In this document: piece by piece, positions 41,882-50,177 of the stretch
Numbering within the stretch: the stretch's first letter is position 1
How the letters are laid out: each line of letters opens with the position of its first letter
Assembly (NCBI RefSeq): GCF_036013745.1
Contig: NZ_CP107880.1
Span: 2,542,001 to 2,606,000 of the forward strand
Source: Streptomyces sp. NBC_00483
GTDB lineage: Bacteria; Actinomycetota; Actinomycetes; Streptomycetales; Streptomycetaceae
Length of the DNA stretch: 64,000 nucleotides
Direction of reading: 5' to 3'
Notes under the pieces: model-generated
Database searches by the model: none
What the model was told of the DNA's origin: nothing
What the model saw: the letters and a program-made list of their open reading frames with translations, nothing else
Position numbers and translations under genes: made by a program

Positions 41882-43996
41882 TCAGGCGCGGGCGGCGGCG
41901 AGAGCTCGTGCTTCCTTCAAAGAGGCGCGGGCCTTGTCGGCGACGTTCTCGGCGGTGAAGCCGAACTCGGCGAAGAGCGTGCCCGCGTCGGCGGAGGCGC
42001 CGAAGTGCTCCAGGGAGACGATGCGACCGGCGTCACCGACGTAGCGGTACCAGGTCAGACCGATGCCGGCCTCGACCGCCACGCGGGCCTTCACCGACGG
42101 CGGCAGGACGGCGGCGCGGTACTCGGCGTCCTGCTCCTCGAACCACTCGACGGACGGCATCGACACGACGCGGGTGGCGACGCCCTCGGCCTCCAGCTGC
42201 TCACGGGCGGCGACGGCGAGCTGGACCTCGGAGCCGGTGGCGATCAGGACGACGTCCGGGGTCCCCTTCGAGGCCTCGACCAGGACGTAACCGCCCTTGG
42301 CCGCGTCCTCGTTGGCCTCGTACGTCGGCAGGCCCTGACGGGAGAGCGCCAGGCCGTGCGGGGCCGGCTTCTCGGTGCCGCGCTTGAGGATCTCGCGCCA
42401 GGCGATGGCGGTCTCGTTGGCGTCGGCCGGGCGGATCACGTTCAGGCCCGGGATGGCGCGCAGCGCGGCGAGGTGCTCGACGGGCTGGTGGGTCGGGCCG
42501 TCCTCACCGAGACCGATGGAGTCGTGGGTCCAGACGTAGGTGACCGGGAGCTGCATGAGGGCGGACATGCGGACGGCGTTGCGCATGTAGTCGGAGAACA
42601 CCAGGAAGGTGCCGCCGTAGATGCGGGTGTTGCCGTGCAGCGCGATGCCGTTCATCTCGGCGGCCATCGAGAACTCGCGGATGCCGAAGTGCACGGTGCG
42701 GCCGTACGGGTCGGCCTCGGCCAGCGGGTTGCCCTTCGGGAGGAAGGAGCTGGTCTTGTCGATCGTCGTGTTGTTGGAGCCGGCGAGGTCGGCGGAGCCG
42801 CCCCACAGCTCGGGGACGACCGGGCCGAGGGCCTGGAGGACCTTGCCGGACGCGGCGCGCGTGGCGACCTTCGTGCCGGTCTCGAAGGACGGCAGGGCGT
42901 CCTCCCAGCCCTCGGGGAGGCGGCCCGCAAGCACGCGGTCGAGGGTCGCGGAGCGCTCGGGGTTGGTGTTCCGCCACTCGGCGAGCTGCTTGTCCCAGGC
43001 GGCGTGCGCCTCGGCGCCGCGGTCGAGGGCGCCACGGGTGTGGGCGATGACCTCGTCCTCGACGATGAAGGACTGCTCGGGGTCGAAGCCGAGGACGCGC
43101 TTGGTGGCGGCGATCTCCTCGGCGCCGAGCGCGGAGCCGTGCGAGGCCTCGGTGTTCTTCGCGGTCGGGGCCGGCCAGGCGATGATCGTGCGCATCGCGA
43201 TGATGGACGGCTTGTCGGTGACGGCCTTGGCGGCGGCGAGCGCCTCGTACAGGGCCTTCGGGTCGACATCGCCCTCGGCGGTGGGCGTGACGCGCTGCAC
43301 GTGCCAGCCGTACGCCTCGTAGCGCTTCAGGACGTCCTCGGAGAAGGCGGTCGCGGTGTCGCCCTCGATGGAGATGTGGTTGTCGTCGTAGACGAAGACG
43401 AGGTTGCCGAGCTTCTGGTGGCCCGCGAGGGACGAGGCCTCGGCGGAGACACCCTCCTCCAGGTCGCCGTCGGAGACGATCGCCCAGATGGTGTGGTCGA
43501 AGGGGGAGGCGCCCTCGGCGGCCTCGGGGTCGAACAGGCCGCGCTCGTAGCGGGCGGCCATCGCCATGCCCACGGCGTTGGCGACACCCTGGCCGAGCGG
43601 ACCGGTCGTGGTCTCGACACCGGCGGTGTGGCCGTACTCGGGGTGGCCCGGCGTCTTCGAACCCTGGGTGCGGAACGCCTTCAGGTCGTCGAGCTCCAGC
43701 TCGTAACCGGAGAGGAAGAGCTGGGTGTAGAGGGTAAGGCTGGTGTGGCCGGGCGACAGGACGAAGCGGTCGCGGCCGGTCCACTCCGGGTCGGCCGGGT
43801 CGTGCCGCATGGCCTTCTGGAAGATGGTGTACGCGGCCGGGGCCAGGCTCATGGCGGTGCCGGGGTGTCCGTTGCCGACCTTCTGCACCGAGTCCGCCGC
43901 CAGGAGGCGCGCGGTGTCGACGGCACGCTGGTCGCGTTCGGTCCACTCGAAGGGCTTCTCGAAGGGGTCGAGTCCGTCCGGTGTCTGCGTGCTCAT
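41882..43996 (-). CDS. tkt: transketolase
   Basis: A 704-residue ThDP enzyme transferring two-carbon ketol units in the pentose phosphate pathway. Signatures are [13 protein letters not shown], the ThDP/Mg motif [10 protein letters not shown], and [16 protein letters not shown]. It is the first gene of the operon; AAGGAAG precedes the ATG at 43996. Its promoter region, shared with the divergent AraC-type gene, contains an inverted repeat at 44051. Confidence 0.97.
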   Translation of the reverse strand: MSTQTPDGLDPFEKPFEWTERDQRAVDTARLLAADSVQKVGNGHPGTAMSLAPAAYTIFQKAMRHDPADPEWTGRDRFVLSPGHTSLTLYTQLFLSGYELELDDLKAFRTQGSKTPGHPEYGHTAGVETTTGPLGQGVANAVGMAMAARYERGLFDPEAAEGASPFDHTIWAIVSDGDLEEGVSAEASSLAGHQKLGNLVFVYDDNHISIEGDTATAFSEDVLKRYEAYGWHVQRVTPTAEGDVDPKALYEALAAAKAVTDKPSIIAMRTIIAWPAPTAKNTEASHGSALGAEEIAATKRVLGFDPEQSFIVEDEVIAHTRGALDRGAEAHAAWDKQLAEWRNTNPERSATLDRVLAGRLPEGWEDALPSFETGTKVATRAASGKVLQALGPVVPELWGGSADLAGSNNTTIDKTSSFLPKGNPLAEADPYGRTVHFGIREFSMAAEMNGIALHGNTRIYGGTFLVFSDYMRNAVRMSALMQLPVTYVWTHDSIGLGEDGPTHQPVEHLAALRAIPGLNVIRPADANETAIAWREILKRGTEKPAPHGLALSRQGLPTYEANEDAAKGGYVLVEASKGTPDVVLIATGSEVQLAVAAREQLEAEGVATRVVSMPSVEWFEEQDAEYRAAVLPPSVKARVAVEAGIGLTWYRYVGDAGRIVSLEHFGASADAGTLFAEFGFTAENVADKARASLKEARALAAARA

Positions 43997-44050
43997 CTGT
44001 CCAGCTTCCTTCACATCCGTTGTCCTGCCGAGGTACCAAAAGGCACCGCC

Positions 44051-44075
44051 CGACCGGGACCAAAGTCCCAGGTCG
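44051..44075. promoter_or_regulatory. inverted repeat between tkt and the AraC-type gene
   Basis: CGACC-GGGAC and GTCCC-A-GGTCG form a 10-base inverted repeat around CAAA, 55 bases upstream of tkt. It could be an operator for the divergent AraC-type regulator or a leader hairpin. Confidence 0.5.
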
Positions 44076-44180
44076 AACCACCTACGAATGTAAAGGTCAT
44101 ACTTTTCGCTCGACAGGTGCCCCCGTGCCAGCGTTCGGTGAAAATGGGACACACACATCGGTCGAAGTCAAGGAAAGTGG

Positions 44181-45110
44181 ATGACGGAGCAGGACCCCTC
44201 ACAGACGAGCGCACATCTGGGAACGGCGGCGCACATCCGCACCTATCCGTTCGACCCGAGCGCGAGCCTGTCCGGCGTCGGGATACAGGTCGGGCCGATG
44301 GGCTCCGAGGGTCCATGGGCGGGTGGCGTCGGGCTGTCGCGGCGCGTGCACCGCATCGACTTCCACGTCCTGCTGTTCTTCCGCGAGGGCCCCGTCCGCC
44401 ACATGATCGACTTCACCGAGTACGAGGTGGGGGCCGGGGACATCCTGTGGATCCGGCCGGGGCAGGTGCACGGGTTCTCCGCGGACGACGCGTATGTCGG
44501 CACGGCGTTGACCATGCAGCCGGGCTTTCTGCCGCGGGCGATCGTCGAGGCGACGGGGCTCTACCGCTACGACCGGCCGCCGCTGCTGCACCCCGACCCG
44601 CACCAACTCGCCGCACTGGACGCCTCATTGGAGCAGTTGCGGCGCGAGTACCTGGACACGGTCACGCTGCCGCTGAGCCTGCACACGTCGGTGCTGCGGC
44701 ACACCCTGACGGCCCTGATGCTGCGGGTCGCGCATGTGTCGGCGCAGGCCGCGGCGGAGGCGGAGGACGGGAAGCCGCAGCAGGACGCTGTGGCCTCTGC
44801 GTTCTCGCGGTTCCGTACGGCGGTCGAGCACGGGTTCACGTCCAACCACAGCGTCTCCGCGTACGCGGATGAGTTGGGGTACTCGCGGCGGACGCTGGTC
44901 CGTGCGGTGCGGGCGGCGACGGGGCTCACCCCGAAGGCGTTCATCGATCGGCGGGTGATTCTGGAGGCCAAGCGGATGCTTGCGCATACGGAGTTGCCGG
45001 TGGGGCGGATCGGGGTTGCGGTCGGGTTTGCGGACTCGGCGAACTTTTCGAAGTTCTTCCAGCAACACGTGGGGGCTTCGCCGGCCGGGTTTCGGGCGGA
45101 GCAGGTGTGA
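44181..45110 (+). CDS. AraC-family transcriptional regulator
   Basis: The 309-residue regulator has an N-terminal cupin-like sensing domain (FREGPVRHMIDF, WIRPGQVHGFS) and a C-terminal double HTH (residues about 205-305) with ADELGYSRRTLVRAVRAATG and VGFADSANFSKFFQQHVGASPAGFR. It is divergent from the pentose phosphate operon and probably controls it; the effector may be a sugar or a sugar-derived metabolite (inference). ATG at 44181 follows AAGGAA. Confidence 0.92.
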   Translation: MTEQDPSQTSAHLGTAAHIRTYPFDPSASLSGVGIQVGPMGSEGPWAGGVGLSRRVHRIDFHVLLFFREGPVRHMIDFTEYEVGAGDILWIRPGQVHGFSADDAYVGTALTMQPGFLPRAIVEATGLYRYDRPPLLHPDPHQLAALDASLEQLRREYLDTVTLPLSLHTSVLRHTLTALMLRVAHVSAQAAAEAEDGKPQQDAVASAFSRFRTAVEHGFTSNHSVSAYADELGYSRRTLVRAVRAATGLTPKAFIDRRVILEAKRMLAHTELPVGRIGVAVGFADSANFSKFFQQHVGASPAGFRAEQV

Positions 45111-45147
45111 CGTCCGGGTGGGGTTCGGCCAGCCGTGGTTGACGACT

Positions 45148-45193
45148 CGGGGCTCTGCCCCGGACCCCGCGCCTCAATCGCCGGCGGGGCTTA
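45148..45193. repeat. dispersed GC-rich intergenic element (site B)
   Basis: One copy of GGGGCTCTGCCCCGGACCCC followed by CGCCTCAATCGCCGGCGGGG lies after the AraC-type gene. It is the reverse of site A at 29683 and the same orientation as site C at 50024. Confidence 0.88.
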
Positions 45194-45280
45194 ATTTGCT
45201 CGATCGCCGCCGAGGCCTGATCCATTCGATCGCTGCCGAGGCTTGATCCATTCGATCGCTGCCGAGGCTTGAACCATTGG
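45190..45280. repeat. 26 bp tandem repeat, three copies plus a partial fourth
   Basis: Units at 45190-45215, 45216-45241 and 45242-45267 share CGATCGCYGCCGAGG; units 2 and 3 differ at one base and unit 1 is more diverged. A partial unit runs into the YchJ leader. The array is continuous with site B. Confidence 0.88.
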
Positions 45281-45292
45281 CAGAATGAGGGG

Positions 45293-45673
45293 ATGTCACG
45301 TCACACCCCCACCTGTCCCTGCGGGCTCCCCTCCCCCTACGAGAACTGCTGCGGTCGCTACCACCGTGGTGACGCGGCGGCGCCCACCGCCGAGGCGCTC
45401 ATGCGGTCCCGGTATGCCGCCTTCGTGCGGCAGGACGGGGCGTATCTGATGCGGACCTGGCACCCGGACACGCGGCCGCCGGGTATCGACTTCGGTGACG
45501 CGCCGCGGTGGACCGGGCTTGAGATCTTGGAGGCGGCTGACGGGTCCGCGTTTCATCAGCACGGCACCGTCACCTTCCGCGCCCGCTACAAGGGCGGAGA
45601 GCTGCACGAGCGCAGTCGGTTCTCCCGGGTGGACGGGGCGTGGGTGTACGTCGACGGGGACTTCATCGAGTAG
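45293..45673 (+). CDS. YchJ-family SEC-C metal-binding protein
   Basis: The 126-residue protein begins with a SEC-C-like zinc motif (CPCGLPSPYENCC and RYHRG), followed by the YchJ NTF2-like domain (ALMRSRYAAFVRQDGAYLMRTWHP). Family members are conserved but without established function. ATG at 45293 follows GAGGGG. It is convergent with the gntR gene. Confidence 0.9.
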   Translation: MSRHTPTCPCGLPSPYENCCGRYHRGDAAAPTAEALMRSRYAAFVRQDGAYLMRTWHPDTRPPGIDFGDAPRWTGLEILEAADGSAFHQHGTVTFRARYKGGELHERSRFSRVDGAWVYVDGDFIE

Positions 45674-45696
45674 CCCCGACGTGTGGCCCGACGCGT

Positions 45697-45721
45697 AACT
45701 CCCGTTCCCTATACGGGAGTT
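45697..45721. terminator. bidirectional hairpin between the YchJ and gntR genes
   Basis: AACTCCCGT pairs with ACGGGAGTT around a 7-base loop between two convergent genes; the last base touches the gntR stop. Confidence 0.85.
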
Positions 45722-46425
45722 CAGGGTGCCAGGATGTCCAGCTCGTGCAGCGCGCCCACCGCGATCTCGCGCGTGAGTTCCTCCGCGCGCTGCGCGTTCC
45801 CCTCCCGTACCGCCTCCGCGACCTTGACGTGCAGGCTGACCGCCGCCGGGTCCGGGTCCTCGAACATGACCTGGTGGTGGGTGCGGCCCGCGAGGACCTC
45901 CGCCACCAGGTCACCCAGGTGGGCGAACATCTCGTTGCCCGACGCGTTCAGGACGATCCGGTGGAACTCGATGTCGTGGCCGAGGTACGCCTCCAGCTGC
46001 TGGCCCCGTGACGTCGCCACCATGCCGAGCGCGCACTCGGTCAGCGCCGCGCACTGCTGCGCGCTCGCGGCCCGCGCGGCCAGACCCGCGGCGACCGGCT
46101 CGACCGCCGAGCGGAGCACCGTCAACGAACGCAGCTGGCGGGGGCGGTCGGCGCCCGCGAGGCGCCAGCGGATGACCTGCGGGTCGTAGACGTTCCACTC
46201 CTCGGCGGGCCGCACCGTCACGCCGACCCGGCGCCGCGAGGCCACGAGGTGCATCGACTCCAGGACGCGCACCGCCTCCCGCATGACCGAGCGGGACACC
46301 TCGAAGCGCTGCGCGAGTTCATCCGTACGCAACACGCTGCCCGCGGGGTACTCGCCCGCAGTGATCGCGGGACCGAGGCTGTCCAGTACACGGGCATGGA
46401 GGCCCCGGCTGCCCTCTGTGGTCAT
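45721..46425 (-). CDS. gntR: GntR/FadR-family repressor of the gluconate genes
   Basis: The 234-residue protein has an N-terminal winged HTH (DELAQRFEVSRSVMREAVRVLES at residues 34-56) and a C-terminal all-helical FCD domain with metal-ligand candidates (HDIEFHRIVL and HVKVAEAV). It is divergent from gntK, with an inverted repeat in the 130-base gap. The simplest model is repression of gntK-gntP relieved by gluconate or 6-phosphogluconate, as for gluconate regulators known elsewhere. Confidence 0.92.
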   Translation of the reverse strand: MTTEGSRGLHARVLDSLGPAITAGEYPAGSVLRTDELAQRFEVSRSVMREAVRVLESMHLVASRRRVGVTVRPAEEWNVYDPQVIRWRLAGADRPRQLRSLTVLRSAVEPVAAGLAARAASAQQCAALTECALGMVATSRGQQLEAYLGHDIEFHRIVLNASGNEMFAHLGDLVAEVLAGRTHHQVMFEDPDPAAVSLHVKVAEAVREGNAQRAEELTREIAVGALHELDILAP

Positions 46426-46446
46426 GGGAATACCCTAGCCCCGAGT

Positions 46447-46498
46447 CCAATGGTCTGACTTATACGTCACACCCCCTTGAATTAATCAGACCTATTGG
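46447..46498. promoter_or_regulatory. inverted-repeat operator candidate between gntR and gntK
   Basis: CCAATGGTCTGA at 46447-46458 is mirrored by TCAGACCTATTGG at 46486-46498. TGGTCTGA-type arms are GntR-like. The pair surrounds AT-rich sequence (TTATACG, AATTAAT) suited to divergent promoters. Confidence 0.65.
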
Positions 46499-46555
46499 GT
46501 TTCAGTGTGGTGTCACAGCGATGTCGACGAAGACAGCGAAGCGAGGCAGTACCCG

Positions 46556-47080
46556 ATGAGCACCCCCCACGTCGTCGTGGTCATGGGCGTGGCAGGAACC
46601 GGCAAGACAACGATCGGTCCCCTGCTCGCCGAACGACTCGGCGTTCCCTACGCCGAGGGCGACGACTTCCACCCCCAGGCCAACATCGACAAGATGTCGG
46701 CCGGCACCCCCCTGACGGACGAGGACCGCTGGCCCTGGCTCGACGCCATCGGCCGCTGGGCGCACAGCCGCGCGGGACTCGGCGGGGTGGTCTCCAGCTC
46801 CGCCCTCAAGCGCAGCTACCGCGACCGCCTGCGGGCCGAGGCCCCCGGCGCCGTCTTCGTCCACCTCACCGGCTCGCGCGAGCTGATCGAGGACCGGATG
46901 GGGCATCGCGAGGGGCACTTCATGCCCACCTCGCTCCTCGACTCGCAGTTCGCCACGCTCCAGCCGCTCGCGGCGGACGAGGCGGGCGTGGCCGTCGATG
47001 TCGCGGGATCGCCCGAGGAGATCGCCGACCGGGCCACCGCGGCCCTGGCCGGGCTCGACTCCCCCGCCGCGACCGCGTAA
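46556..47080 (+). CDS. gntK: gluconokinase
   Basis: The 174-residue kinase phosphorylates gluconate to 6-phosphogluconate. It has the P-loop GVAGTGKTT at residues 10-18 and the gluconate-kinase pattern EGDDFHPQANIDKMSAGTPL plus SSALKRSYRDRLR. ATG at 46556 gives the family N terminus; an upstream GTG at 46505 is rejected. It is followed after 54 bases by gntP. Confidence 0.95.
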   Translation: MSTPHVVVVMGVAGTGKTTIGPLLAERLGVPYAEGDDFHPQANIDKMSAGTPLTDEDRWPWLDAIGRWAHSRAGLGGVVSSSALKRSYRDRLRAEAPGAVFVHLTGSRELIEDRMGHREGHFMPTSLLDSQFATLQPLAADEAGVAVDVAGSPEEIADRATAALAGLDSPAATA

Positions 47081-47134
47081 CCCCCCACACCGGCAAGTTC
47101 TCCCCCTCCCCCCACTCGTTCAAGGGATAAGACC

Positions 47135-48541
47135 GTGACCAGACTCAGCGTCGAGATGCTGGCAGCGGACACCGTCGAGCCGATCACGTCCGCGGGCCAT
47201 GCCCAGCTCGGGATCGCCGTGCTCGCGGGAATCGCCGTCATCGTCCTTCTCATCACCAAGTTCAAGATGCACGCCTTCCTGGCGCTGACCATCGGCTCGC
47301 TCGCGCTCGGCGCGTTCGCCGGTGCGCCGCTGGACAAGGTGATCGAGAGCTTCAGCGCCGGACTCGGTGACACCGTCGCCGGCGTCGGCGTACTGATCGC
47401 GCTCGGCGCGATCCTCGGCAAGCTGCTCGCCGACTCCGGCGGCGCCGACCAGATCGTCGACACGATCCTCGCCAAGGCCGGCAAGTCCGGTGGCAAGGCC
47501 ATGCCGTGGGCCATGGTGCTCATCGCGGCCGTGATCGGCCTGCCGCTCTTCTTCGAGGTCGGCATCGTCCTGCTGATCCCCGTCGTCCTGATGGTCGCCA
47601 AGCGCGGCAACTACTCGCTGATGCGGATCGGCATCCCGGCCCTCGCCGGTCTGTCCGTGATGCACGGCCTGATCCCGCCGCACCCCGGCCCGCTCGTCGC
47701 GATCGACGCGGTCGACGCCAACCTCGGGCTCACGCTCGCGCTCGGCATCCTCGTCGCCATCCCGACGGTCGTCATCGCGGGCCCGGTCTTCTCGAAGTAC
47801 GCGGCCAAGTGGGTCGACGTCCAGGCCCCCGACAAGATGATCCCGGCGCGCGCCTCCGACGACCTGGAGAAGCGTCCGAGCTTCGGCGCCTCCGTGGCGA
47901 CGATCCTGCTGCCCGTCGTGATGATGCTGTCCAAGGCCCTGGTCGACGTCATCGTGGACAACCCGGACGCCACCGTCCAGCGCGTCTTCGACGTGGTCGG
48001 CAACCCGATGATCGCGCTGCTCGCGGCCGTCGTCGTCGCCATGTTCACCCTCGGCCGCCCGGCCGGCTTCACCAAGGGCAAGGTGCTCTCCACCACCGAG
48101 AAGTCCCTCGGCCCGATCGCGGGCGTGCTGCTCATCGTGGGCGCGGGCGGTGGCTTCAAGGGCACCCTGGTCGACTCCGGTGTCGGCGAGATGATCATGG
48201 AGATCTCCAAGGACTGGGGGCTCCCGACGCTGCTGCTCGCCTGGCTCATCGCGGTCGTCATCCGCGTCGCCACGGGTTCGGCGACGGTCGCCACGGTCTC
48301 CGCCGCCGGTCTCGTCGCGCCCCTCGCGGCCGACATGACCGACACCCACACGGCGCTGCTCGTCCTGGTGATCGGCGCGGGTTCGCTGTTCTTCAGCCAC
48401 GTCAACGACGCCGGTTTCTGGCTGGTCAAGGAGTACTTCGGGCTCACCGTCGGCCAGACCGTCAAGACCTGGTCGCTCATGGAGACCATCATCTCCGTGG
48501 TCGCCGGTGCGCTGGTGCTGCTGCTGTCCTTGGTGATCTAG
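47135..48541 (+). CDS. gntP: gluconate:H+ symporter (GntP family)
   Basis: The 468-residue permease has about 12-14 membrane segments and GntP features: GDTVAGVGVLIALGAILGKLL, HGLIPPHPGP, and RVATGSATVATVSAAGLVAP near the end. It imports gluconate for GntK. GTG at 47135 follows AAGGGA. A strong terminator follows. Confidence 0.95.
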   Translation: MTRLSVEMLAADTVEPITSAGHAQLGIAVLAGIAVIVLLITKFKMHAFLALTIGSLALGAFAGAPLDKVIESFSAGLGDTVAGVGVLIALGAILGKLLADSGGADQIVDTILAKAGKSGGKAMPWAMVLIAAVIGLPLFFEVGIVLLIPVVLMVAKRGNYSLMRIGIPALAGLSVMHGLIPPHPGPLVAIDAVDANLGLTLALGILVAIPTVVIAGPVFSKYAAKWVDVQAPDKMIPARASDDLEKRPSFGASVATILLPVVMMLSKALVDVIVDNPDATVQRVFDVVGNPMIALLAAVVVAMFTLGRPAGFTKGKVLSTTEKSLGPIAGVLLIVGAGGGFKGTLVDSGVGEMIMEISKDWGLPTLLLAWLIAVVIRVATGSATVATVSAAGLVAPLAADMTDTHTALLVLVIGAGSLFFSHVNDAGFWLVKEYFGLTVGQTVKTWSLMETIISVVAGALVLLLSLVI

Positions 48542-48562
48542 CCGAGGACCGACTGCCCGAGC

Positions 48563-48610
48563 ATGCGAAGAGGGCGTCCCCGCCGGTCGGCGGGGGCGCC
48601 CTCTTCGCAT
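48563..48610 (+). terminator. terminator after gntP
   Basis: ATGCGAAGAGGGCG pairs with CGCCCTCTTCGCAT, with an inner CCCCGCC/GGCGGGG stem: over 20 base pairs, 21 bases past the gntP stop, and also usable for the convergent cytochrome b gene. Confidence 0.93.
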
Positions 48611-48637
48611 GGCACGGTCTTGCACGGCACGGCACGG

Positions 48638-49255
48638 TCACGGCTCGTCGAGCCACTCGCCGTGCTCCCGCGCGGCCCAGTCCCGGTCCACGAATCCCGT
48701 ACGCAGGCCCTTGCGCGCCTCGGGGTCGCCGACGGCCATGCCGATGTGCCCGGCGAGCACGACACCGAGGGCCAGCGCCAGCCAGTCGTGCACGAAGGTG
48801 CTGCCGGTGCGCACGGTGAGCGGGGCGAGGTGCGTGAACCACATGAGCAGGCCCGTGCCTAGCATCACCAGGACGGCGCCGGCGAGCCAGGCCGCCCACA
48901 GTTTCTGCCCGGCGTTGAACTTGCCCGCCGGGCGGTGGCCGGGGCGCCGGTGCAGAACGGCGCGGAGCCACGCCTTGTCGTGGGGGCCGAACCGGTTGAG
49001 CCGGCCCAGGTCCGCGCGGAAGGCGCGGGAGACGAGGCCCACCAGGAACGGCACCGGCAGCAGCAGGCCCGACCACTCGTGCAGCGTGACCACGAGGGCG
49101 CGGCGGCCGACGAGTTCGGCGAGCTGCGGAACGTAGAGGCAGGCGGCCGTCACGACGCACACACCCATCAGGGCGGCCGTGGCGCGGTGCACCCAACGTT
49201 CGGCGCGGGTGAACCGGCGGACGGTGGCCGTGAGTTGTTCAGTTCGTGGGCTCAT
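48638..49255 (-). CDS. membrane cytochrome b subunit (formate-dehydrogenase-gamma / b561-like)
   Basis: The 205-residue protein has four hydrophobic segments with candidate heme ligands in RAERWVHRATA, LHEWSGLLLP, TFVHDWLALAL and VLAGHIGMAVG. This pattern suits di-heme cytochrome b of the formate-dehydrogenase gamma or Ni/Fe-hydrogenase type. Its GTG/ATG at 49255 lies 17 bases inside the molybdenum-oxidoreductase gene, so it is probably the quinone-linked membrane anchor of that enzyme. Confidence 0.87.
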   Translation of the reverse strand: MSPRTEQLTATVRRFTRAERWVHRATAALMGVCVVTAACLYVPQLAELVGRRALVVTLHEWSGLLLPVPFLVGLVSRAFRADLGRLNRFGPHDKAWLRAVLHRRPGHRPAGKFNAGQKLWAAWLAGAVLVMLGTGLLMWFTHLAPLTVRTGSTFVHDWLALALGVVLAGHIGMAVGDPEARKGLRTGFVDRDWAAREHGEWLDEP

Positions 49256-49940
49256 CGTCGCGTCCGTTCGAGCGGCCGACCCAGGCGTCGACGTCGTAGC
49301 CGCGCTCCTCCCAGTAACCCGGCTGTACGTCGTCGGTGACGGTGATCCCGGAGAGCCACTTCGCCGACTTGTAGAAGTACATGGGGGCGGCGTAGAGGCG
49401 TACCGGGCCGCCGTGCGCGTGGCTCAGGTCCTTGTCCTGCATGCGCAGCGCCACCAGTACGTCGGCGCGGCGCGCCTGTCGGAGCGTGAGGCTCTCGCTG
49501 TACGTGCCGTCGAAGCAGGTCAGACGTACGGCTTTCGCGGAGGGGCGCACCCCCGCGGCGTCCAGGATCCGCGAGAGCCGTACGCCTTCGAAGGGCGTGT
49601 GCGGGACCCGCCAGCCCGTGACGCACTGGACGTCGCGGACGAGGCGGGTCTGGGGCAGCGCCCTCAGTTCGGGGAGCGTGTACGTCGACGGGTGGTCGAC
49701 CAGGCCGTCGACCTTGAGGCGGTAGGTGTCCGCGCTCTTGTGGGGGACGGAGGCGGCGACCGAGTAGTAGCGGAAGCCGCCGCCGTTGGGCAGTACGCCC
49801 GTGAGGCCGGTGGGGTCCTTCTGGGCGACGCGCTCGAAGGCGTGTTGGAGGGCGGGGGCCGCGGCCACGGTGAGCGCGCCTGCGCCCAGCATGCCGAGGA
49901 CTAGGCGTCGGCCTACCGGTGGACCTTGGTTCGGTTTCAC
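49239..49940 (-). CDS. molybdopterin-dependent oxidoreductase (sulfite-oxidase fold, MsrP-like)
   Basis: The 233-residue protein has the sulfite-oxidase-fold Mo-binding core: VQCVTGWRVPHTPFEGV with the Mo-ligand Cys, LTCFDGTYSESL and HGGPVRLYAAPMYFYKSAKW. The N terminus reads GRRLVLGMLGAGALTVAAAPA, resembling a twin-arginine signal or membrane anchor. With the overlapping cytochrome b gene it parallels the MsrP/MsrQ protein-repair pair, but the substrate is unproven. GTG at 49940 was chosen; the open frame upstream to 50156 overlaps repeat DNA and lacks support. Confidence 0.88.
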   Translation of the reverse strand: MKPNQGPPVGRRLVLGMLGAGALTVAAAPALQHAFERVAQKDPTGLTGVLPNGGGFRYYSVAASVPHKSADTYRLKVDGLVDHPSTYTLPELRALPQTRLVRDVQCVTGWRVPHTPFEGVRLSRILDAAGVRPSAKAVRLTCFDGTYSESLTLRQARRADVLVALRMQDKDLSHAHGGPVRLYAAPMYFYKSAKWLSGITVTDDVQPGYWEERGYDVDAWVGRSNGRDDEPTN

Positions 49941-50023
49941 GTCTCGATTGCAGCACCGTTTGGGGGACGGGTACCAGGGGTTACGGCCCGCCGTCAGGGT
50001 TTCGTCACTTGTGGTTGCGCTCG

Positions 50024-50097
50024 CGGGGCTCTGCCCCGGACCCCGCGCCTCAAACGCCGGCGGGGCTGAAAAGATCGGGGCTCCGCCCCGGACCCCG
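50024..50097. repeat. dispersed GC-rich intergenic element, two copies (site C)
   Basis: GGGGCTCTGCCCCGGACCCC occurs within 50024-50045 and with CTCCGCCCC at 50076-50097, separated by CGCCTCAAACGCCGGCGGGG. The diverged remainder to 50177 (GGCGGGGCTTGAAAT motifs) fills the gap after the APC permease gene. Orientation is as at 45148. Confidence 0.88.
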
Positions 50098-50177
50098 CTG
50101 GCTCTCGTTCGAAAGGCGGGGCTTGAAATACGGGGTTCAGCGGCCCCGTCGCTCAACCCCCGCAGGGCTTGAAATGC

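Noticed and set aside
42005..44872. Long plus-strand open frame opposite tkt
   Set aside because: Antisense of a clear transketolase gene; it also crosses the AraC start region without coding signature.
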